From: an uncultured Ruminococcus sp.
GTDB taxonomy: Bacteria > Bacillota > Clostridia > Oscillospirales > Ruminococcaceae
Reading direction: 5' to 3'
Assembly (NCBI GenBank): GCA_947629455.1
Contig: CANRDT010000013.1
Coordinates: forward strand, 1-58,261
DNA length: 58,261 nucleotides
Position 1 is the stretch's first letter. Every line of letters starts with the position of its first letter. The notes under the pieces are model-generated. The model had not been told where the DNA came from and ran no database searches. It worked only from the letters and a program-made list of their open reading frames with translations. A program made the translations under genes and the position numbers. Positions 35,850 to 43,108 of this stretch are shown piece after piece.

Positions 35850-35896
35850 ATGCTGTTCTTACGACCGATAAAAACGGGGTGAGAACAGCATTTTTT
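35850..35896 (+). terminator. Terminator of sugar-phosphate transferase gene
   Basis: ATGCTGTTCT (35850-35859) pairs with AGAACAGCAT (35882-35891), followed by a T6 run. Confidence 0.85.
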
Positions 35897-36004
35897 CATA
35901 TAAAAACCGAAAAAAGACAGCGGATATAAGTTTGGGCTTTTGCATAAACGTCATATCGTCCAAGGCAAAAGCAGACTGCATTACACTTACTTTCTGAAGG
36001 TTAT

Positions 36005-36128
36005 TAATTCCTGTTTCGGGTATATATTCTCCGCCAACGGCGGAGAATATATACTAAAAGCTAATTTCCTCGCCTGCGGCGAGGAAATTAGCAAAAAACT
36101 TAAATTTCAAAAATGATCTCCGTGGTTT
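36005..36128. repeat. TIR-family / hairpin fragment B9
   Basis: Two strong hairpins, TATATTCTCCGCC/GGCGGAGAATATA and GCTAATTTCCTCGCC/GGCGAGGAAATTAGC, followed by AAATGATCTCCGTGG, which resembles the right end of the TIR elements. No gene is seen between 35834 and 36177. Confidence 0.6.
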
Positions 36129-36177
36129 AACACTGCTCTCAGACCTCAGACATCAGCCGTGAGATATTTTTATAATG

Positions 36178-36396
36178 TCATTCCAAAAAGCTCCACACAT
36201 CTTCATGTGTCGCATATTCGCCGTTTTCTAACTCTGTCTGCGCAGCTTTCATTCGATCGCGCTCCGACTCGGTTACTTTGGTGAAATCAGGATCCCACGC
36301 AAGAACGACCCTTTTTATCATCTCGCTGATAAGAGCCTGTTCGGTTTCGGGAAGCATATCGACCAGTCGGAGCATTTCTTTTACTTTTTCCGACAT
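36178..36396 (-). CDS. Small acidic protein, antitoxin-like
   Basis: 71 residues, mostly helical and charged: MSEKVKEMLRLVDMLPE at the start and ENGEYATHEDVW near the end. The C-terminal pattern resembles small antitoxin/DUF proteins that precede a RelE- or PIN-type toxin, but no toxin gene is adjacent, so function is unassigned. ATG 36396 has AAAGGAG eight bases upstream, which argues it is a real gene; an ATG six codons earlier overlaps that site. It lies 53 bases after the stop of the transglutaminase-like gene on the same strand and may be read through from it. Confidence 0.65.
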   Translation of the reverse strand: MSEKVKEMLRLVDMLPETEQALISEMIKRVVLAWDPDFTKVTESERDRMKAAQTELENGEYATHEDVWSFLE

Positions 36397-36449
36397 AAGA
36401 AAAACTCCTTTCACTTGTAAATATCGCCGCTTTTATTCCTCCCAAACGA

Positions 36450-38570
36450 TCACATATTCACTCTGTTGCGTATGTATCCGGAAGTTTCGCTGTATTTTGA
36501 TACAAAGTACATCCAGTTGCCGTTTTTGCCGTAATTTCCCGTTTCCATAATGTATGTCAGTCCGTCAATGTTCAGCTCGCACCAGAAATGCTGCCAATAA
36601 TTGCCCGGCCACGTTCCTCTGTAGCCCTGCACAAGACTGACGTCATATCCGAGATACGCCATCATCGCGGTCATTGCGCCGTTGTACTGCGCACACTGTC
36701 CCTTTTTGTAGGTAAATATCGCGTCTACCCACGATTTTCCGGAAATACTGTTCCAGTCCGCGCCTGTCGCGTACTTTACATTCTTGTTTATCCAGTTAAG
36801 AGTAGTCCAGAGCTTATCCTCGCGCGTCATACCGCTCTTGAAATGCTTTGCCGCAAAATTCTTGAGTATTTTTATATCCTTGTCGGAAAGCGTGTAAGTA
36901 TAGCTCGTGGTGGTCTTTCCCTGACGGTTATATACCTTAAAGCTGCGGTGCGATTTAAGCGCTGCCGCGTTAAGCCGCGACTGCGGATCGTATGAATTTA
37001 ACTCGGTCTTAAATCCGCTGTAATATGTAGTCGAGCCTATCTTGCGGTAGCTGCGTATTTTGTAGGAATAATACTTATCGTTGCTGAGTCCCGTATTAGT
37101 CCAGCTCACTATGTTGGGAGAAGTCACCGTCTTTACCAGCTTGTAGTTCCAGCCGTCTGTCGATCTGTATATCTGATAGCCGCTCGCCTTGCTGTTCTTG
37201 CTCCAGCTGACCTTTATCGCCCTGTTCTTGACAGCCAGTTTGAATGTCGTCGGCGCGCTCGGTTTGGTGTATGCCGATATTTGCACCGCCGTATTGAAAT
37301 GCGTCTTTCCGTTTACTATCTTCGCAGCCTTTACGCGGTAGGTGTACTTTGTCATCTGCGAAAGACCGCTGTTGGTGTAGGAAGTCGCGGTAGTCGTCTT
37401 TATCAGCTTATAGCTCTTGCTCTTGCTGTCGTATCTGTAAATGTAGTACTTGTCGCAAGGAATTTTTCCCCAGCTGAGTTTTATCCCCTTGTTGGAAGTC
37501 GCCGCGACCTTTACGCTTTTCATTTTTGCAAGCGCGATCTTGAAAGAAACCGTCTTGCTGCCCGAATAGTTACCCTTGAATGTCAGCTTTGCTTTCGCCG
37601 TTCCGGGATTGATGTTAGACGAATAGCTCACCGTGTAATCTTTGCCGGAGATCAGTTTTACTCCGCCGAGAGTTACCGTAAGCGACGGCTTTACCGCCTT
37701 GCCCGTGTAGCTTTGCTGCGCGACTGCGGAGACCTTTGCGCCCGACGCCGACTTCTTAGTGATAGTGAACGTCGCGGAGATACTTCCCCTGTAATCGCCC
37801 TTGCCCTTTGCCGTCACCGTGGCAGTTCCGGCATTGGTATTGCTCTTGTATTCAAGAGTATAGTCCACATCTTGCACAAGCGTTTTTCCGTCAAGAGTAA
37901 CAGTCGCCGACGGTTTTATCGCTTTTCCCGTATAAGTATAGCTTTTCTGCGTCAGCGTTATTGCAGCCTGCGAAAGATTTCCGTATGCGATATAGTTAAA
38001 TCCGTTCTCTATCGCGTAAGTTTCCGCGGCAGTACCCTTTGTGCAGATGATAGTCAGGTTTTCGTCCTTTACTATGACCTCATAAGATTCATAAGTTTCC
38101 TCGTCGTATCTGTCTTCATAATAGTAGCCTATCGACTGAGGAGCGATATACTGCACCGTTTCGGGTATCTCCACCGAATTGTATTCATAACCGCTGTAAC
38201 TCCAAGTCGGTTCGATCTCGATACTCGTCACGGTCAGATCGTACTCGTTACTGTCTACATATGTATACCAACCGTCCTCGAAATACTCCTCTGTCCAGAC
38301 ATATACGTCCTCCAAAACGGCAGGGATAACTATATCGTCAGCATCGCTGTAAATTTCCGTTATTGTCGCGGTCTTTGAGGGTATATCCGCCTCAAAATAG
38401 AGGGTAGTTTCCGCATAACCGTCCCCGTCGCAGTCAACATCATAGGATCTGCTGTAATCATAGAAATACTCTGCCGCCGAGGCTTTCAGACCGACATTTT
38501 CTGACAGTGTACACACGCAGGTAAGCGCGGCAGCCGCCAGCGCGGACAAAGCAAGCACAAACTTTTTCAT
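36450..38570 (-). CDS. Secreted transglutaminase-like protein with MBG and FN3 domains
   Basis: 706 residues. Signal peptide (1-33), a beta-rich N-terminal region with a BspA-like cap segment (NSVEIPETVQYI, 131-142), two MBG-like beta domains (about 203-272, 276-346), two fibronectin type III domains (about 349-436, 438-527) and a C-terminal transglutaminase-like domain (560-690). The latter has Cys626 (KKGQCAQYN) and His661 (WQHFWCE), but Asn679 where the third catalytic residue is usually Asp (METGNYG). It is likely a peptidase or cross-linking enzyme at the cell surface. No LPXTG or lipobox is seen. It follows a small lipoprotein gene by 19 bases. Domain style matches 47723-49990. Confidence 0.88.
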   Translation of the reverse strand: MKKFVLALSALAAAALTCVCTLSENVGLKASAAEYFYDYSRSYDVDCDGDGYAETTLYFEADIPSKTATITEIYSDADDIVIPAVLEDVYVWTEEYFEDGWYTYVDSNEYDLTVTSIEIEPTWSYSGYEYNSVEIPETVQYIAPQSIGYYYEDRYDEETYESYEVIVKDENLTIICTKGTAAETYAIENGFNYIAYGNLSQAAITLTQKSYTYTGKAIKPSATVTLDGKTLVQDVDYTLEYKSNTNAGTATVTAKGKGDYRGSISATFTITKKSASGAKVSAVAQQSYTGKAVKPSLTVTLGGVKLISGKDYTVSYSSNINPGTAKAKLTFKGNYSGSKTVSFKIALAKMKSVKVAATSNKGIKLSWGKIPCDKYYIYRYDSKSKSYKLIKTTTATSYTNSGLSQMTKYTYRVKAAKIVNGKTHFNTAVQISAYTKPSAPTTFKLAVKNRAIKVSWSKNSKASGYQIYRSTDGWNYKLVKTVTSPNIVSWTNTGLSNDKYYSYKIRSYRKIGSTTYYSGFKTELNSYDPQSRLNAAALKSHRSFKVYNRQGKTTTSYTYTLSDKDIKILKNFAAKHFKSGMTREDKLWTTLNWINKNVKYATGADWNSISGKSWVDAIFTYKKGQCAQYNGAMTAMMAYLGYDVSLVQGYRGTWPGNYWQHFWCELNIDGLTYIMETGNYGKNGNWMYFVSKYSETSGYIRNRVNM

Positions 38571-38589
38571 ATTCCTAAAACACCTCGTT

Positions 38590-38991
38590 TTATTCCTTGG
38601 TCAGGATAGTTTTTTTGCTGCCCTCCGAAAGCACGACATTTCCGTCCTCCATACTGAGGAAATAGGTGGACATAAGTCCGTTCGCCGTAATTTTCAGCGC
38701 GATAGCGTCATTTTCGCCGTCGCCGTCGGAATCCCCCTCCTGAATGAGGAAAGTTCCCTTAGTTTCCTTGCCCTCGTCATTTACCTGGGTGACTTTTCCG
38801 TCAGCAAAATCGTAGGTTATGTTATTGCTGCCCGTGAATTTGCCTTTTATCTGTCCGGTATAATATTCCACCGTTTCGGTATTCTGTTCTTCTCCTTTTC
38901 CGCCGCCCTCTTTGCCGTCGTCCTTACCACAGGCGGAGAAAGAAGCAACTGCCGTCACGGCAGCAAGCAGAGCCAAAAGAAATCTTTTCAT
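38590..38991 (-). CDS. Small lipoprotein of unknown function
   Basis: 133 residues. Signal peptide with lipobox FSAC (Cys21), a Gly/Glu/Lys linker (22-40) and a compact beta-rich domain. GDSDGDGEND (about 86-95) is Asp-rich and could bind calcium, but this is inference. I do not recognise the domain. GAAAGGA precedes ATG. First gene of a two-gene operon with the transglutaminase-like protein, so it may anchor or assist it. Confidence 0.8.
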   Translation of the reverse strand: MKRFLLALLAAVTAVASFSACGKDDGKEGGGKGEEQNTETVEYYTGQIKGKFTGSNNITYDFADGKVTQVNDEGKETKGTFLIQEGDSDGDGENDAIALKITANGLMSTYFLSMEDGNVVLSEGSKKTILTKE

Positions 38992-39046
38992 AAATATCTT
39001 CCTTTCGTAATTTGATACTCCGATAACAAATTTTTATACTAATATA

Positions 39047-39075
39047 ATTATATATGTTTTTTGCCGTCTTGTCAA
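39047..39075 (-). promoter_or_regulatory. Consensus promoter for lipoprotein - transglutaminase operon
   Basis: Minus strand: TTGACA (39075-39070), 17-bp spacer, TATAAT (39052-39047). Both boxes are perfect. Confidence 0.85.
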
Positions 39076-39179
39076 GGGGCGATGGTTATTCTCAATGGGG
39101 CGGTTCAATTTTGTTATGCTGTATTGGGGTATATTCTCCGCAGATCGGTTTCACTCTCCGCAGTTGTGGAGAAAATGAA

Positions 39180-39418
39180 GTCGGCATATCAAAAAGGTTT
39201 TCGCCAAGCCTTTTCCTAAAAAAGGCTTGCAGGGTCAAGGGACAGCGTCCCTTGTCGCCGTCCGCAGACGGCGAAACTCTCCTGCCGCTTGCGTCCGCAA
39301 GGGGTGAATTTCTAAACAGTCCGGTGGACTGTTTAGAAAGAGGGGACGACCTACAAGAAGGGCGTCCCCTAAGTTTGGTTGATATGAACTTCCTCTCCGC
39401 CGCTTGCGGCGGAGCGTG
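39180..39418 (-). repeat. Modular hairpin element, copy A8 (short form)
   Basis: Reverse copy: tail, AAGCCTTTTCC/AAAAAGGCTT hairpin, GCCGTCCGCAGACGGC, TTTCTAAACAGTCC (39309-39322) with GGACTGTTTAGAAA (39326-39339), GGGGACG/CGTCCCC and CTCCGCCGC/GCGGCGGAG. The T-A pair in the palindrome replaces A-T or C-G of other copies. It fills the gap 38992-39453 together with heptamer units at 39441-39470. Confidence 0.88.
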
Positions 39419-39453
39419 AAATCGTAATGCGGAGCAAATCTTACTTCTTACTC

Positions 39454-40764
39454 CTAACCTCTTACCTCTAATTGCAGCTTTGCACACAATTCCTTCGCCG
39501 CCTGCGCCGTGTCCGTCTCCCCATACCGCACCATATCGAGCGCACTGCCGAACTCCGTCAGCACCTCGGGATCGTCCATAAACGGATCGGCATATTCCAT
39601 ATCCGACATATTCTCGTCAAGCTGCTCCGCCGCCGATTCCTGTATGCCGCTAAGCATATCATTCGCCTCGAGCACCTCGAGCGCGGAACGGCTCAGCGGT
39701 CTGCCCTTTTCAAGACCCTGACCGTATATCATTTCCTCACCGTTTATCAGGAAATTCAACAGCTTTGCCGCATTCTCAGGCTGCGAAACGTCCTTTCTTA
39801 TGCTGTAAAACGCCGACGGCTCATAATACCAGCCGCTTTTCTTCGCCTGCGGCTGCGTGAGCTGCTCCCCCAACATCAGTGACACTTCGTCTTTACCTGC
39901 AAGCTCGAGATAATACCCTGCGTCCGAAATGCGGCAGGCAGTTCCTGCGCTGTACCATGATTTAATTCCCGAAACGCCGCTGTCATCGGTTATTATCACC
40001 GCTTTTGAATCGAGCAGCCGTATCGCCATATCGAGAGCGCACCGAAAATACTCCTCGTCGGCGGCAAGCGCACCGTCCTCACAAAAGCTTTCCCCCGTGA
40101 CCTGTTCCGCATACGCCGCAGTCATTCTGAAAAAACAGAACATATCCGTTTCAAGGGGATATACCCCCTGCCGCGACATTATCTGTCCTGCATTTTCAAG
40201 TTCCTCCCAGGTAGTGGGTATCTTAACGCCCAGCTTTTCAAAATCCTCCTCACGATAGTAAAACGCCACCGCGTCCATAGATATGGGTATGCCGTTGAGT
40301 TTTCCGCCTATCGTTCCGTAATCGAGATATTTTTTGTCGTAATTGTCAAGTTCTATGATGTCGTCAAGCTGATAGAGATCGTAAAACCCCTCCCCGTCGG
40401 GAGAGTACTTATCAAGGCTGTAACTGTCCAGCTGCACAACGTCAGCCTCGCTGCCCGAGGCTTTTTGCACCGCGAGCCGCCGCGCTGATCCGCTGCGTCC
40501 GCAGTATTCCGTGATAACGCTTATCCCGGGGTTTTCCTTTTCAAATTCGCTTATCGCGGAGAGTGTGTAGTCGCTGCGCGTGTCGCTCCCCCACCACGAA
40601 AAGCTTATGCTCGATGCGGACTGCAAAGGTCTTACGCTTTCCGACGAGCAGGCGGTCAGCATTAACGCAGCCGCAAGGCACAGACAGAGCTTTTTCGGCT
40701 TTGCTGTGCAGCGCGTTCTTTTATTATCTTCTCTTCCCGAGCGGATATTCTTTTTATTTTTCAT
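39454..40764 (-). CDS. Extracellular solute-binding lipoprotein (sugar-type)
   Basis: 436 residues. After a basic N-terminus (1-30) comes a hydrophobic segment ending in the lipobox LTAC (CSSE), then a family 1-type substrate-binding protein: SISFSWWGSDTRSDYT, FEKENPGISVITEY and DVVQLDSYSLDKY at the N-terminal lobe. Such proteins feed carbohydrate ABC importers, but no permease or ATPase gene is present here. ATG 40764 follows AGAGGTT and lies inside the end of the upstream GGDEF-type gene (11-base overlap), so the two are translationally coupled. This suggests that the binding protein may present ligand to the membrane GGDEF protein rather than, or as well as, to a transporter. Confidence 0.9.
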   Translation of the reverse strand: MKNKKNIRSGREDNKRTRCTAKPKKLCLCLAAALMLTACSSESVRPLQSASSISFSWWGSDTRSDYTLSAISEFEKENPGISVITEYCGRSGSARRLAVQKASGSEADVVQLDSYSLDKYSPDGEGFYDLYQLDDIIELDNYDKKYLDYGTIGGKLNGIPISMDAVAFYYREEDFEKLGVKIPTTWEELENAGQIMSRQGVYPLETDMFCFFRMTAAYAEQVTGESFCEDGALAADEEYFRCALDMAIRLLDSKAVIITDDSGVSGIKSWYSAGTACRISDAGYYLELAGKDEVSLMLGEQLTQPQAKKSGWYYEPSAFYSIRKDVSQPENAAKLLNFLINGEEMIYGQGLEKGRPLSRSALEVLEANDMLSGIQESAAEQLDENMSDMEYADPFMDDPEVLTEFGSALDMVRYGETDTAQAAKELCAKLQLEVRG

Positions 40765-42253
40765 GGCGAACCTCTTTTTTATCCGTCGAATTATAGAAAA
40801 TGCAGCTGTCCTTTTCAAGCGCAAGAGAGCTTTCCAGAGCCGCCGACGCACATTCATACAGCTCCTCGAACGTCTTTCCGCCGTCCGGATATACGCATAC
40901 GCCCATCGCCGCGTACAGCCTGTGTCTGTCGTCGTTCTCGCCCATATAAAAGTTCTCAAATCCTGCGCATACCGAGCGGCATTTCTCTTTTAGCTGCTCG
41001 TTTGCCTTAAACAGGTCGAAATCGGTAAAATCAGCCAGTATCATAAATTCTCCGTTTTCGCCGATACCGACGGTATCCTCTGAGCGGAAATGTCCGAGCA
41101 ACATATCCCCCATTTTTTTGAGAGCCGCGTCCGCATAATCGCTGCCAAGGCGTTCCCTTATCGTTTCGTAATCCTTTATCTTCACCAGTATGAGCGCAAG
41201 GGTACTTCCCACCATACTGCGCTCTATCCTGTCGGCTATCTCCTCTTCGAGATAAAATCCGCTGATAAGTCCCGTAACGCGGTCGTAGCTGTCGGGGCTC
41301 GTCCTGCGCCTGCGGTATGCCGGAGGATCGGTGAACGGCGCAGAGATAAGACTTCCCGCAAAGACAAGCAGCACCGCAGCCGCCGCGCCGATCGCGACGA
41401 TCCAGTTCTGTGTCTGATAGCCGAGCGCGGAAGTCCGCCTGTCGTTTACGCAGCATATCCTCCAGCCGTTTGAACATTCCGCGATAGTCGCCGTAACGCC
41501 GTCCTTTGTAACGGTCACGTCCGATCTGCCCTCAAAAAGCTCGCTCAACTGCTTTTCCGTGAGCAGCGTTTCACTGTTAGTACTTCTCGGTCGGTAGATT
41601 ATACTGCCGCTGCCGTCAAGAAGATAAAAATTCATACTGCTGTTTTCATTGAACACATCGAGCATCAGCGCAAGCTCGTCCGTATACGCCGAGATTATCA
41701 TCAGCGCGTGCGGATTGACCGTTTTGAGGTAGAAGATCTTTCCCTGCTGTTCTTCGCCGTCCGTATACCACACGCTGCCGCCGTTTTCGTCCGCCATGGA
41801 GCGGAATTTCTCAAAGCTGTCCTCGCCGAGTATCTCCGAGGTCTTTCGCGAGATAGAGCCTGCCGATTCGCCGTTGTCGTACAAAATTCCCCAGTCGCAG
41901 TAGTTTCTCATAAATCCTGCGTCGAGCAGCTGTTTTCCAATATCGTTAAGGCGTTCGCGCTCCTGTGCGGCGGCGTCCGCTTCTCCCGTCGGATAAAACT
42001 CCCTGCTCTCGCCGTCCTCAAAAAAAGCGGCGCAGAAACGCTCTATATCCCTGACGTAAAGCTGAATGTTCTGCCTTGTCTGCATTGCCGCCGACGCCGT
42101 ATTATCCATAGTCTGTTCGTTGATAACGCGTTCCGACCTTGAGGTGATGTAGGCGCAGGCTGCCCCGTAAAGGCATAGGGCGAGGACAGTATATGTCACG
42201 ATAAGACGATCTTTTAAAATGCTGATCTTTTCCTTGCCGGTCTTGTTTATCAT
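40754..42253 (-). CDS. Membrane sensor protein with degenerate GGDEF domain
   Basis: 499 residues. TM1 (about 15-35), a Cache-like extracellular sensor (about 36-290) and TM2 (about 297-320) are followed by a cytosolic GGDEF-fold domain (about 335-490). DRVTGL starts the domain correctly. The usual metal Asp residues are replaced (ILVKIKDYE where DxDxFK is expected), and the signature reads GENGEF instead of GGDEF, so diguanylate cyclase activity is very unlikely. It may act as a nucleotide-binding or protein-interaction module. ATG 42253 follows AAGGGGGGCGG; the frame extends 19 codons upstream. Its 3' end overlaps the solute-binding lipoprotein gene. Confidence 0.87.
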   Translation of the reverse strand: MINKTGKEKISILKDRLIVTYTVLALCLYGAACAYITSRSERVINEQTMDNTASAAMQTRQNIQLYVRDIERFCAAFFEDGESREFYPTGEADAAAQERERLNDIGKQLLDAGFMRNYCDWGILYDNGESAGSISRKTSEILGEDSFEKFRSMADENGGSVWYTDGEEQQGKIFYLKTVNPHALMIISAYTDELALMLDVFNENSSMNFYLLDGSGSIIYRPRSTNSETLLTEKQLSELFEGRSDVTVTKDGVTATIAECSNGWRICCVNDRRTSALGYQTQNWIVAIGAAAAVLLVFAGSLISAPFTDPPAYRRRRTSPDSYDRVTGLISGFYLEEEIADRIERSMVGSTLALILVKIKDYETIRERLGSDYADAALKKMGDMLLGHFRSEDTVGIGENGEFMILADFTDFDLFKANEQLKEKCRSVCAGFENFYMGENDDRHRLYAAMGVCVYPDGGKTFEELYECASAALESSLALEKDSCIFYNSTDKKEVRHEK

Positions 42254-42362
42254 ATTCCGCCCCCCTTTCAGGCTGTGCAGAGAGCCGAGGCATTTAATCG
42301 GGTAAAGCACATAATATATTCATTATCTGATATATAGTTTAATGACCTGTCAGAATGTCGTC

Positions 42363-42606
42363 CACGGAAATCAATTTTGAAATTTTGTATAAGCATTTTG
42401 ATATATTTTACTTGTTCAGTTTGATTTTCGGGTTATTTTTCCTCCGCCGGCGGCGGAGGTCCTCCCGGACGGGGCATTTCCGCCCGTCCACAGTGCATAT
42501 CGCTCCGGCTTTATAAATGGGGCGGAGAAAGTTTTTTGGCATTTTGCCGTACTGAACTGAATATAATCATAAGATCAAAAACACTTTTATAAAATTGGTT
42601 CCCGTG
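42363..42606. mobile_element. TIR element B1 (MITE-like)
   Basis: Begins CACGGAAATCAATTTT and ends AAAATTGGTTCCCGTG (imperfect inverted repeats). The interior carries CCTCCGCC/GGCGGAGG, GGACGGG/CCCGTCC and GGCGGAG hairpins, and it encodes no protein. It is nearly the reverse complement of B2 (51073-51324). Confidence 0.75.
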
Positions 42607-42774
42607 CCGTTTTACTTAGTGATTTTACTGTTGAATAAATTAATATGTGCTAATATACTTATATTATATTTATTATATCACATTTCACGCCATAATCAAG
42701 TCATTTCAATATATAAACTATTTTTATTAAGTATCTGTTTACAACTTTGTTCTTAATGGTTGACAAGGATTATG

Positions 42775-43005
42775 CCCTCTGCCGCAAGCGGCAGAGATAA
42801 GATATACCGCCCATACTTAGGGGACGCCCTTCTTGTAGGTCGTCCCCTCTTTCAAAACAGTCCACCGGACTGTTTTGAAATTCACCCCTTGCGACGCAGG
42901 GGGCAGGAGTGTTTCGCCGTCTGCGGACGGCGACAAGGGACGCTGTCCCTTGACCCTGCCAGCCTTTTTGAGGAAAAGGCTGGAGCGAAAACCTTTTTAA
43001 TTTTT
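42775..43005 (+). repeat. Modular hairpin element, copy A9 (short form)
   Basis: Forward copy: CTGCCGC/GCGGCAG, GGGGACG/CGTCCCC, the CAAAACAG palindrome (about 42852-42882), GCCGTCTGCGGACGGC, and AGCCTTTTT/AAAAGGCT with tail. The interval 42254-43108 otherwise holds element B1 and no gene. Confidence 0.88.
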
Positions 43006-43073
43006 TCCCACTACTTATCAATCAAAATTCTGAGCGTGAGATCTAACTGCACAATTTAGTAAACTTTCTCACA

Positions 43074-43099
43074 CAAAAAAAGGGGGACAAAATCCCCCT
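43074..43099 (-). terminator. Terminator of pullulanase gene
   Basis: AGGGGGA (43081-43087) pairs with TCCCCCT (43093-43099). The minus-strand T-run follows at 43081-43074. Confidence 0.85.
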
Positions 43100-43108
43100 T
43101 AATTTCCT

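Noticed and set aside
36178-36396. Toxin-antitoxin module
   Set aside because: The small protein is antitoxin-like, but no toxin gene is adjacent on either side.
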